Origin: Auricularia sp. M13
Taxonomy: Eukaryota; Basidiomycota; Agaricomycetes; Auriculariales; Auriculariaceae
Reading direction: 5' to 3'
Assembly (NCBI GenBank): GCA_037042915.1
Contig: CM073199.1
Span: 1,736,001-1,800,000 of the forward strand
Length of the DNA stretch: 64,000 nt
Shown here one piece after another: positions 10,990 to 20,869 of this stretch (positions are counted from its first letter, which is position 1; every line of letters starts with the position of its first letter). The notes below the pieces were generated by a model. It had not been told where the DNA came from and did no database searches. It was given only the letters and a program-made list of their open reading frames with translations. The translations under genes were made by a program, and so were the position numbers.

Positions 10990-12122
10990 TTTGGGGCAGC
11001 CTATGGTGGATAATGGGATGCGATAAACCCTTTGGCGGGATCAATGTTATATTTCTCGGAGACCTACGCCAATTACCTCCTGTATTAGACAACAATTTAT
11101 GGCTGGAGAGTAATACACTGACCGATGCCTATACACGAACGGCTGCTCCGAAGAAGAAGGGTCAGCAGAAAGCTCACGGTCAAGGATTATGGTCGTTTGT
11201 CACTCGAGTAATCAACCTTGTTGAGAATTTCAGGCAGCGTCTGGATCCACGATATGCCGGCTTAGTACAACGCGTTGGCGACGGTGTTGCCACTGTGGAT
11301 GATGTAAATATGTTAAACAGCCGTCTTTTAAAACGTTGTAACGCGCCTTCGGTTTTCCAAGATGCCCCGTTGATCACGGCCGATAAATGCGTGCGCGACG
11401 AATGGAACATGGAAGCCACGCGTAGATACGCCGCCCGAACTGGTCAGGCGCTCCACATGTACGTGGCTCGGGATTCTATCATGGGTCAGCCGGTGAGTCC
11501 TCGACTCGCGTTAGCTTTGCGTACCGTGAGCTCCTCCATCACGAAAGACCGTCTTGGTGTTATCCCTTTGGCAGCGGGAATGAAGGTTATGGTCCTGGAT
11601 AACATTGTCACTCGATCCGGAGTAGTTAACGGCGCAGAAGGCATATTGCGAGGAGTTACTTACGAAATGAATGAACAGGGCAGCCGCGTTGCCGTCTGCG
11701 CAATGGTCGAAATCCCAGGCTGTGAGTTACAATATCCTGGTTCTGAAGCTGGTCTTGTTCCCATATTTCCTCAAAAGCGATATTTCAAGATTGGAAAACG
11801 TGGAGAAGGGGTCGTTCGCACGCAGCTGCCACTGATTCCTGCATATGCGTTCACAGATTATAAAAGTCAAGGTCGTACAATGCAGTATGCCATTTTGGAC
11901 TTACAGAGTACGGGCCGCTGCATCCAATCCACCTATGTCATGTTGTCGCGAGTCGTGAAGTTGTCAAACGTCCTTATTCTTCGTCCGTTCCCCGCGCAAC
12001 ATGTTCGACGGTCGCCAGCCTCTAGTACGCGCCGTGAGATGCAGCGCTTACAAGGGCTGAGTGCGCGCACTATGCGAGAATGGCTCGCTTCAGAAAGCTA
12101 TTGTGAATCGCTTGCGAGGTAG
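10990..12122 (+). pseudogene. Pif1-type helicase, 5'-truncated fragment
   Basis: One open frame of about 375 aa holds the C-terminal half of a Pif1/RecD-like superfamily 1 helicase. Visible are FGGINVIFLGDLRQLPPV (motif III region), LVENFRQ, the 2B-like segment KVMVLDNIVTRSGVVNGAEG, AYAFTDYKSQGRTM (motif V) and YVMLSRVVKLSNVLIL (motif VI). The Walker A motif and the start of Walker B are missing. The recognisable domain begins where the palindrome array stops, so the 5' half has been lost or replaced. In fungi such fragments are commonly pieces of Helitron transposons. No Rep/HUH domain is seen, so a host Pif1 fragment is possible. No start codon fits the domain edge. Confidence 0.75.
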
Positions 12123-12521
12123 GTTACGTGAAGAGAGAGTAGCGAGCGCTTCGGTTTAGTCCGTTCGAGTCTGGCATATAGAGAAGAGAAGATTTTTTTG
12201 GGTTTTTTGGCGTAGAGACTATCGTACAGTATGGGTACAAGGCGTAGAACGGATACAACGGGTAGGGAGAGACTATACAGGCTAGAGATACACGAGTCTT
12301 GATACAATGGGCACATGGTTCGTATTGATACGTAGGGCAAAGAAACTGGACCTCACGTTAATAGTACAGAGAGAAAGCGTTCGCCGTTTACAGAAATGCA
12401 ACTACTCGCGTACCGGCGTCTAGGCGCGCATCGTCACGCGTCGGGCACGGCGCGCAACCCACGGATCCACGTGAGCTCGTCGACTTCTTCTTCGTCTGTC
12501 ATAGCGTCAACCACCGACTCG
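12123..12521. other. Intergenic region
   Basis: No supported gene. The region contains AT-rich and purine-rich tracts after the helicase fragment, then a GC-rich stretch that may hold extra 3' coding sequence of the minus-strand F-box gene. Confidence 0.4.
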
Positions 12522-13733
12522 TCATACTGTTTGCGTATCGCACGCACCATCGTGAATATGAGGGCAACCTATGACCCGGCACGTGGGGGTCACTCGCCAT
12601 CGCAGGTCGTGCTCGAACTCGATGGGAGTGCCCTTCGACGCGTAGTCCATCGGTAGGACGCAGACGCGGTCGGTCTTGTGGATAGTCCACCAGTCAGACA
12701 TGCACTTGGTACCGAAATCACCGTAAATCGTCGTATCGAAATGCTGAATGCCGCGCCTCTCGAACTTGTTCACAGTCGCGCTGTCGACGTCGCGAAAACC
12801 GTCTTGGCTCAAGGCGTTGTAGAGTGCCGTCTATGATAAGTCAGCATTCATTCTGCACGTAGCCCAGAATGGCGTACCTTCTGGTCCGTCAAATGCGGGA
12901 ACGGGATGACGAAGAAGCGCGCGGTCAACACGACCATGCTGGCAGTTGACCAGCCGTCGAGGACGGCATGCATCGCAGTCTGCGTGGTGCTTTCGATGAC
13001 GTTGATGCGGCGGCCGTTGAGCTTGAGGCAGACGACGGACTGCGTGTCCACGCGTTGCGCGAGGCGCGTACACGGGCCGTATGTCGGAACCTCGTCGAAC
13101 GGAATGATAATGCCGCCCCAGCTGACGATAAGATCTACGAATACCTGAGCCGTATTAGACGTAAGGAAATATTATCCAGTTCAGAACACGCACTTTGCCC
13201 ACGCCGCGAGGCGTAAAGAAGTCGAGATTGTCCGTGAGGTGCTTGAGTAGCTGTACGGCGTCGAGGGCCTCGCCTCCAGCGATGACGGACTGGGTGAGGT
13301 CCATGTGCTGCTGGATCTTCTTCGCGCGGTCCATGTTGCCGAAGTAGCGAACAAGCAGGTGAAGAAAGCGAGACGTGAGTTCCATGGGCACCATCCGGCT
13401 CAGGCTCTTGCAGACGGCGCGGATGGCGGCCAGGTCCGCGAAGGTCAGCTTGCAGAGGACGTCGAGCCAGACGTCGTCAGAGATGGACCCATTGTTGCCA
13501 CTGTGAAGACGTGAGTCAGACGGTGTCGCGAGCGCGAGACTGGTATAGGAGACGTACATGAATGATCCAAACCGTAACAAGCGCGCAGTCTCCGATCCGA
13601 CGTCGACGGAAGAGCGGAGGCCGGGGCTAGTGTCCACTGTTAGCGGCCGGAATGATGCGAGTACCGAAGAAGCTCACGACGATAAAACCAGTTGTCCTTG
13701 CTTCGCGGCGTTGCTGGTGGACGTCGACATCTT
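12522..13733 (-). CDS. F-box protein with degenerate nucleotidyltransferase-like domain
   Basis: Minus-strand gene with about five exons starting at ATG 13733. Residues ~46-90 form an F-box (ISDDVWLDVLCKLTFADLAA, then CKSLSRMV), the part that would bind Skp1 in an SCF ubiquitin ligase. Next comes a region with the layout of a polymerase-beta-type nucleotidyltransferase: VIAGGEALDAVQLL, then NLDFFTP, then RRINVIES. The following segments, WSTASMVVLTARFFVIPFP and VNKFERRGIQHFD, match the same order in the gene at 16755-17819 (FHSTLVMNVFTPTHIIIMFP, IDKYERRGFSFYS), so the two are related. Asn stands at two positions where the neighbour has Asp, so catalysis is unlikely. The 3' end is uncertain; an extra intron after ACDTQT could extend it. 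Confidence 0.7.
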
Positions 13734-14492
13734 GGACTGAGACATGGGTCGGACGTGATGGTACGGGGAATACCTCAAGGAGCAAGAGAGGGTCTCCTTG
13801 CTCGGGGTTTTATCACCCAATCTGGGAAGCCCGTGCGGATGCATGTCCGAGACCCAAGGCTTGCTAGACAGCCATCTATTAAGCTCCTTATTGTTCCGCT
13901 CGACCTCGCAGGCCTCCAGTATGGCTGCGGTACTTGCATGTGGACGAGGATTCGTTGACTTGCTTCTCGTGTGTGCTTCGGTCCACATTTTGTGTAATTT
14001 AAGCACTGTTTACTTTGCTATCATGCATCCGGAGGTATTTTTGCACACTCAATGACGATAGGTTATCGATGTGCTACGGCCATGTTACTTCTAACATTTT
14101 GCTCGCTCCGTGTCCGCAAATTTGAGGCGTCTTTAATTCTTGGCGACAGAAACGTCGAGCATTTGCTGGCACATTCTGCGAGCATGGCGTGCTGCTTGCA
14201 TGTTTATGACATCATCGCGCCAACCCGCCGGACTACACCGCCACAAGAAACTGTTTGCCGTGACCGCGATGAGCGTCAACCATTCTGCGCCCATGTACAA
14301 AGCGCGAGATGCGTACCACGTACTGCGTATGGTCCTTGTAGTCTTGACTTGTCCCCAGCCGCTCTTGAGATGCGTTTGCTCTATGAATAGTGGGCGAAAC
14401 TCCGCATAGAGGTTAATGGACAGGTCCGAGCCTGGTCTAGCCGCATCACTGCATGCTAAATTGCGAGTGCGTGCGTTCCTTGCTACGTTAAG
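13734..14492. other. Intergenic region between divergent genes
   Basis: No convincing gene on either strand. Short frames lack domains and clear splice signals. It separates the minus-strand F-box gene from the plus-strand gene at 14493 and so should contain both promoters. Confidence 0.4.
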
Positions 14493-15127
14493 ATGCCCCT
14501 CTTACCATCCCCCACCGCACCGCAGACCACGCGCGCGTTCGGAGAGCCCGAGCCCTTGGGACGACCGCCATCGCCTCCACCGTATGAACAGCATCACGAT
14601 TCCGCTCATAATGCGGGCCGGCTCAATATGATACGCCAAGTTTCCAACGTACGTTGCTTACCATTGATTGAAATTGGCTAACATTCGTGCAGAATCCGGA
14701 TTGTACTTTGATTGTTCGCCGCAATATGGACGCGATTTTCGTTCCCGTCAACGGAACTCCTCAACCTGTCACAGTCGCGGTCGACTTTGTGGTCACGTCT
14801 TCCCCGCCGTACGTGCGTGTCTTGGAGGAGCATGTATCGCCCGTGCTCCGTGGACCGTTTCTTCATACAGACATCATGCTTGAGCACGGCGGAACTTCGT
14901 TTGGAATTCGGGCCTTTCGTGCTGCCGGTTCGACTTTGCCTGTCAACCGCTGCATCCACCATGAAGGACAGCCTGCCGGAGCGTGGCGTGGCGACGTGCT
15001 GGTGATGGGACGTGGATACGATTTCTTCTTCGTCAACTTGAACATACGCTTGGCCTCTCTTATAATCTGTGCGCTCGCAGACTCTGGGGATCGTAGTGTA
15101 GCTCCGACTATGACCGTTCAGATGTAA
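14493..15127 (+). CDS. Unknown 196-aa protein with GDVLV motif
   Basis: Two exons (14493-14648, 14693-15127) join in phase 0 to 196 aa. The first 50 residues are Pro-rich and probably disordered. The rest is a compact alpha/beta-looking domain with PVTVAVDFVV, a short LPVN motif and AWRGDVLVMGRG near the end. The LPVN plus W-x-GDVLV pair recurs in the gene at 17996-18529, so the two belong to one loose family. A GDLVLV element also ends the five tandem paralogues nearby, but that similarity is too short to prove kinship. Function is unknown. The last 25 residues may instead be an unrecognised intron. Confidence 0.6.
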
Positions 15128-15383
15128 ACAAATTATTGGCGCCTTCTGCTATATGTACAGAACAACACGAATTTGATCTCCGGATGCCTCCGAATCTTCA
15201 CGTGGCCAAGATCGCAAACGACTAAGGACCGATAACGGCGTATGCCCATTTTGCTGGTCAATATTGGCTCAATGTTCGAAGATCATAGAGCATGCGTTTT
15301 TTTCCCATCCTCGACACCAGCGTGTAGACACGCGACGAGTTTGCGGTGATCCATCTGCATGTCGTGACGACTGCACATCGGCA

Positions 15384-15419
15384 GAGCCTCCCAGGACTAT
15401 TGAGCCTCCCAGGACTATC
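15384..15419. repeat. 18-bp tandem duplication
   Basis: The string gagcctcccaggactatt is present twice in direct succession (one base change at the end) in the gap between two genes. It is small and probably neutral. Confidence 0.8.
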
Positions 15420-15525
15420 TAACGGTCGTCGCGCGCTCTATGCTAGTGGCTTGGTCGCTTAGAGTTGCTGCCGGCCTTGGTTGCCTTTCACCATCCGCAT
15501 CTCGCTCGTTCAACCCCCGCGAACC

Positions 15526-16502
15526 ATGGACATAGGTCGCGTCCCAATACGATACAGCGTCCTCGACATCTATACTATGCTGCGGACGCGCATGACCAAC
15601 TCGAGCTTCATGGCGTTTCCTCCAAGGCGTCCTTTGGCGTGGTCGTCGTTCAACGACACCGTGCCGGAGGCCGACGAATCGCAGCCAGTGCAATATGTGA
15701 AGAACAACCCGGGCTTGAACGAGTACGCACATTACAACAAGGACATTTCGATTATATCTGAGCTCTTTACTGTCTGATCTAGCCGCATCCATTACATCCA
15801 TAATATCGCGGACGACGACACTCTCACCTTCACGCCTGCCTCGCTGCCAGCCGCTGTCACGCTCCGTTTCATCGAGCATCCTTATGGAGGCGATCCTCAA
15901 GTCAGCGTATTATGTGCTTCGACCCCGCGCGCTGTGTCTCGCCAACCGGTTACGCTCTGGATCTTCGGGCGCATTGTTCACTGCAGATACGTCCTTGACG
16001 CGAACGGTGCCCCGGAAAAGTGGATAGTTTGCATGCAGGCCATCGACCCTAATCTTCACCGGCTTGCGCTGGCGTTGCAGCTGCAATTCGGAGGGGTCCA
16101 AGATAGTATGTCGTCTAACCGGTACGTTCTGCACCTACTAACAGACTTGCAGTTATGCTCCCAGACCCGCTTCCACCTTTATTCCTCTTCGCGCCGCGCA
16201 TGGTATACAATAACGGTTCGACGGTGCATGACCGTTGCAGCCGTGCACGTCGCTGCACTGTATTGACTCTTGATCAGTCTCTCCTCACCAACTGTTGGGA
16301 CGCCTTCGCCGGCGTCACTTTTCCTCGCAGCAACATGCCTTCTATTCCACCGGATAATCTAGCTATGGATGACCTTGTGCTCGCAGAAGTTTGGATGGGC
16401 CGGCAGGTCGTTGTTAACAATCCGGAACGCGAGAAGTGTCACTTTCACGTTCGATCTGTCTGTGTCTTTGCGCGCGCTGGATCATACGAGCTCAATACTT
16501 GA
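15526..16502 (+). CDS. PITIW/GDLVLVE family member 1, 271 aa
   Basis: Four exons (15526-15722, 15783-16105, 16153-16223, 16278-16502) join in frame to 271 aa. Family landmarks in order are FMAFPPRRPLAW, VKNNPGLN, RIHYIH, QPVTLWIFGRIV, VTFPRSNM, DDLVLAEVW and FHVRSVCVF. The first intron follows the LN dipeptide in phase 2, as in all five copies. Exons 3 and 4 are 71 and 225 nt, exactly as in the member at 22854. The family is not one I recognise. No signal peptide or membrane segment is seen, so the product is probably cytosolic or nuclear. It is the most diverged copy at the GDLVLVE motif and stands apart from the others, with the nucleotidyltransferase gene next to it. Confidence 0.75.
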
Positions 16503-16754
16503 TCGTGTCTTCCTCATCTCCTAATTGCAGTCCTTTTTTTTCGCCCTTAACATGACACGTCTGCCTGACGATCTATGCGTGACACTTGGGCGTGTCTGTG
16601 GCTGGACCGCGAGGAGTGTTCTACAAGGTTCAACGTCCGCCGTATAAGAGCTGCCGTCGCTCCGCCCGTCCCGTCGCCTTCTTGCCAACCTGAACTCCCC
16701 TTCCTCCCGAGACATTCGACCGTTCTATCTGGCCCACTCTCGACCTACTCCGCC

Positions 16755-17819
16755 ATGTTTCAGTTTCGCCCTCGGTGGAATCCTATCTACACGCATATCA
16801 CGCACATGACCGCCAACCTGCGTCCAATGCCCCAACGCGATCCGAACTTCGACTTCTCCGGGTGAGTCCAGTTTATGCTTCGAGTTCCAAGTCTCCACTT
16901 ATAGATGATCTCGCCGCGTGCAGTACGACCAACCGCGAGCTCATTTTGGACATCTGCGCCGCTCGGGCGTTGACTACCGAGGTGTCCGACAGGCTGGCGG
17001 CAATGATCAACGAGCTACTCGTGCGCGCTTGCGAGAAGCTTCTTCGATTCTTCCCGTACCCGCCTGCCATTCTCGATGCACTCCGTGCCGCGAATGCCGC
17101 CATTACCGGGTCCTGGCTGGTGGCGTTCCTCCTCGACCCCGTCGAGTGGATTCCAAAGGATCTGGACATCGTCACGTGTGGCGGCGATGCAGCTACTGTA
17201 ATGCGGTCTGCAACGTCTCCATTTCCCTGCTGACAGACCGGTTTAGATTGTCGAGCAAGCTCTCAACGTTGCCGGTTACGTGCAAATCAACGAGTTCGGG
17301 CCCGCGCGCTACGACCACAACCCCTTGCGATATCTCGAGCGCGTGTCCTCGTGGTATAATCATCAGCTCAAGGCTCACGTCGACGTCTTGCTTAGCATCA
17401 CCAAACACGCTCTCGATCCCGTCCGCGGCTTCCATTCGACGCTCGTGATGAACGTCTTCACACCTACACATATCATCATCATGTTCCCGGACACGACGTT
17501 TGCGTTCGAGGCGTACACGCAGGCTGACACTCCGCAGCATATCATCGACAAGTACGAGCGCCGTGGTTTCTCGTTCTACAGCACCAATGCCGCCTTCACC
17601 GAGCCATGCCGGGCGGCGTGCCCGTCCTTGATCAGAAACACCGGTCAGCCCAAGACGTGCCTCTCTGTCCCGCTGGATACTCGATATGCCCTTCTCCCTC
17701 CCACATTCGTCCCTCCGTACAAATCTTGGTTCGCGCCCTTTCCGTGCACGAATATTTACTGTATTCGCAATGAATTCGTATGTACCAATCCGGTTTTCGC
17801 GCTCAGACCTCGACGATAA
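16755..17819 (+). CDS. Predicted nucleotidyltransferase-fold protein, 317 aa
   Basis: Three exons (16755-16861, 16924-17197, 17247-17819) join to 317 aa. The core shows the three marks of a polymerase-beta-type nucleotidyltransferase: a GS dipeptide (ITGSWLVAFLL), the DxD pair in KDLDIVTCGG, and a third acid on a later strand in AHVDVLLSI. After this come FHSTLVMNVFTPTHIIIMFP and IDKYERRGFSFYS, which are shared with the F-box protein at 12522-13733. Such proteins transfer nucleotides to RNA, protein or small molecules; the substrate here cannot be told. All three acidic positions are present, so it may be active, unlike its F-box relative. This family is common in agaricomycetes but has no established role that I know of. 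Confidence 0.65.
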
Positions 17820-17995
17820 CCTTTCTTCTAGTGCAAGATGGGTGGATTGGAGTAGCGTTGCCGGCGAGCCTCTTTGACTTTGGACTTGGCTGTTATAGTT
17901 CGTTTGTACCGTCCTTAGCGTAATGCGACTTGGTCTCCCCCCCTCTCAACTTGCTCTCCGCGTTGTCCTCTCTGAAAATTACCTTCCCCGTCGAC

Positions 17996-18529
17996 ATGGA
18001 TGACGACCGTGTCAATGACATTGACCGAGAGATCACTCGTCGCTCGCCTGTACGTGACGTTCGCCGTCGCTGTCCCGCTCGCTCACTTCGAACCAAGCCG
18101 TATCCCGCCCGTTATCGCGCATTCTTTGCGGGCGCAGCTTGTACCAAGGCTCACGCCGTCTCCGTCGCGGTAGATTTCGATGTCAAGGGTCGTATCACTG
18201 TGCACGACCTCCTCGTTCATCACTGGATGACGCCTACCACGTCGCACGACCGCGACCGTGTTTCACGTGGTACCTGGTCCCGCAACACCTACGCGCCCGT
18301 GCTCGACGGCAACTGCGATGACACCTGCACACACGCCTTCACCGTCTTCACTCAGCCTCAGTCAAACGACTTGCCCGTAAACGCCGTGTTATCTTCCAAG
18401 TCGGCGGGAAAATGCAACTGGAAAGGCGACGTACTCGTCCTCAAGCACCATGACCGCGACGCTACATCCGGATTCACGCATATGTGCAACTCTGACTACG
18501 AGCTCGTGTATAGTCTTCTCGTGACGTGA
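17996..18529 (+). CDS. Unknown 177-aa protein with W-K-GDVLV motif
   Basis: A single open frame from ATG 17996 gives 177 aa. The N-terminal 40 residues are charged and Arg-rich. Later come VSVAVDFDVKG, LPVNAVL and NWKGDVLVLKHHD, then SDYELVYSLL at the end. The order VAVDF, LPVN, W-x-GDVLV is the same as in the gene at 14493-15127. An ending with W-[KR]-G-[DN]-V-[LV]-V followed by an acidic helix is common in uncharacterised agaricomycete proteins. No enzyme motif is visible and the function is unknown. The true start could lie upstream in the same frame at a weaker position. Confidence 0.6.
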   Translation: MDDDRVNDIDREITRRSPVRDVRRRCPARSLRTKPYPARYRAFFAGAACTKAHAVSVAVDFDVKGRITVHDLLVHHWMTPTTSHDRDRVSRGTWSRNTYAPVLDGNCDDTCTHAFTVFTQPQSNDLPVNAVLSSKSAGKCNWKGDVLVLKHHDRDATSGFTHMCNSDYELVYSLLVT

Positions 18530-18719
18530 GTGCGTCGCTCGGTCATGGATTGGTATTTACTTCTTCCAGGGTTTTGCAGTGACTTGCGCCAGTGTTCTGA
18601 CCCAGCGTCGCGCGCCATGTAGATCATAACTCGTCGCATAAGGCTGTAACAATACTCGTACACGAACGCTTGACGTACTGAATACACAACGTCATGAGTA
18701 CAAAAAGCGCGGCTCGAAC

Positions 18720-20053
18720 TCACACATCCTCCATGTCCTCATCCTCTTCTCCACCAAGCTGCTCGTTCTGCTCGTCCGGCAATTCGACGCTAGGCACCTG
18801 TTGACCGTGGCCAGTCGCAGCCGGCCCGTCATGAGTGAACTGTTGAGCGTGGGATATGTCCGCGACGGCCGTGAGATCTTCCTCGTGCTGCTGAAACTTC
18901 GAGGCAGATGGCTCGAGAGATTGGGACGCGGACGCCTCGCCGTTCAGAAGCTGCTGGGTCTGAGCAGCAGCCTCGTCATAGAAGCTGGAGTGCTTCCTGT
19001 ATGGAGCCGGTCGCTTCATGATCTTCATAGAGGTGATAGCCTCGCGACGTCCCTATCAGATGGATTACTAAACAGAACATCAATGGAACGAAATGCGTAC
19101 CTTCCTCTGCCCTTCAGTGCTGATAAGCAGAACGCGCTCTGGTCGGAATTGCACTCTGATATAGCCGTTCTTGCTGACCACAACCTCCACGAAGGCGGTA
19201 ACGTCCACGAAATGTCCCGGTGCAAAGACGATGTGGGTGGCGTGCTTGACTTGACCGCTGCGCGTCAGTTCAGCGAATTCCATCTTGTCTTGGAGGTGCC
19301 ACGCGTGCTGAATCGCACGGAGTTGAGGCCCACGGAGCGCCGCATCCGAAGGGATATTGAATTCGGAGTCGGTGCCAGCCTGAAATACGTGAATGGAGGA
19401 ACATACTCCATGGCCATTACCCACCTTGACAAAGACCCTGCGCTGCATATACACGTTGCCGCCTTCTTCTGCATCGAACACGGCCTTCGGTTCTTGATCA
19501 GGCTTGATCATCTTGACTACGACCGCAGCGAGACGGTTAAGGGCGCGCAGCGTTGCGGTCCATTCTCTGCCGTAACCGCCTCCAGACAGCACAAGGGATT
19601 GAACTGCCTTCACGGCGCCGTGCTCCTTTCTGCGAACATCCATTAGTGTTCTCCAGTGGTAGAACGTACGCAGCCGTGCTTACCCATCCCAATTACCCAA
19701 AGATCCCAAATTGAAACGTTCGAGGAAACCGGTAAACCGGACGCCGAGTTCGTACAGTTCCACGCCGTCCTCCATGCCGTCTTCCACGTCTGGAACGTGG
19801 GTGACGATATAGGGCCGAGAACGGTCAGAAGACTGAGGGTTGGGAACAATTTGCAACCATTCGGAGAGCTCGACGTCGTTACATGGCACCGCCTGCCAAA
19901 ACTCGCAGCTGCCATAGTCTTCCGGGTCCTTCTCGACGCGCTTGAAGTGATTTGACCATAGGTTTCGAACGAGGTCGTTTGTGAGATCATCTGGCAATAA
20001 ATTAGACAAGACCAAATGCAGGGAAGAGGACACTCACCGACGAGGAAAGCCAT
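18720..20053 (-). CDS. Unknown 394-aa basidiomycete protein
   Basis: Four exons on the minus strand (20053-20038, 19990-19684, 19629-19101, 19052-18720) give 394 aa with consistent phases. The first 110 residues are acidic with aromatic residues. The middle third has beta-strand-like stretches (NVYMQRRVFVKVGNGHGV, HFVDVTAFVEVVVSKNGYI, RVQFRPERVLLIS). The tail is basic (MKIMKRPAPYRKHSS), then Gln-rich, then strongly acidic (GEEDEDMEDV at the C-terminus), which suggests a nuclear protein. I recognise no domain. The first exon holds only MAFLV and one base, which is unusual but fits a clean GT-AG intron. It points away from the tandem family that begins at 20870. Confidence 0.65.
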
Positions 20054-20820
20054 TGTGGATACTTCCAGACTTGTGGCGTTACGCGGCGCGGCAGCTTTTA
20101 TGCGGGCGCGAAGGCACCTTAATCGAAGGCTCGACGCTAGGACTCATTCTGCGTGCCTGGAAGCTGGGGATGGTGCAAAGCTGACGCACGGCCGCGGCTA
20201 AACCCGACGGTCTCTCTCCGGCTACCGACTCGCTCTTCTGCTTTATTACATCTCTTGCTCGCGTATGCATATATGCAACCGTTCTTCGTGCCCGTGTAAA
20301 CGTGCTCCTACACGCGTGGGCTGCTATTCGAGCCTTGTAGGGGCATTTTGCTCGTAGACTGTCTGGATCTGAAATTTCTACCGTGTTCCACGACCTTCCA
20401 GCAAAAGAAAAATGGCGTGCTCGTAGTTGTGGCGTTCCCCTCACACGCCAGGAACATCTCAACCTTCTGGACCCATCTCACACATTCCACGGTCTTCCAG
20501 CGACAAGGAATCGTGTGACAGACGTCATCGACGAATCGTAGTTGCTGCAGCGTCCTCACTCTCTCTGATTGCTTCGAGATTGAAATACACGGCTATGATA
20601 CCGGCATTCTGCACAACGTCGCACATTTTTTCACAGACCATATCGCTGCGAGGGCTCTAACAAAAGCTGGTTTCTCTGTGTTGGCTGTTGGGACACATGC
20701 CGGCTCCAGACCTGATGTCCAGCTTTGGCGAAAATGGCGAATCGATTCGTGCTCGGTGGCCCTTCAAACGCTTCTTGAGAGGAATAGTCTCGAATTTTCT
20801 GGAAGTACGCCTTCCCACAG
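20054..20820. other. Intergenic region
   Basis: No supported gene. It separates divergent genes (ATG 20053 minus, ATG 20870 plus) and should hold both promoters. Confidence 0.4.
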
Positions 20821-20828
20821 TATAAAAG
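20821..20828 (+). promoter_or_regulatory. TATA box of the gene at 20870
   Basis: tataaaag lies 49 bp upstream of the ATG. A similar tatataa lies 41 bp upstream of the next paralogue at 22854. Confidence 0.6.
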
Positions 20829-20869
20829 CGTATATTTTCCGTTCTCATCCTCGCTGTCCGACTTTCAGA

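Noticed and set aside
14493-18529. Treating the two GDVLV proteins as members of the five-gene tandem family
   Set aside because: Only the short GDVLV/GDLVLV element is shared; the AFPP, LN-intron and PITIW landmarks are missing.
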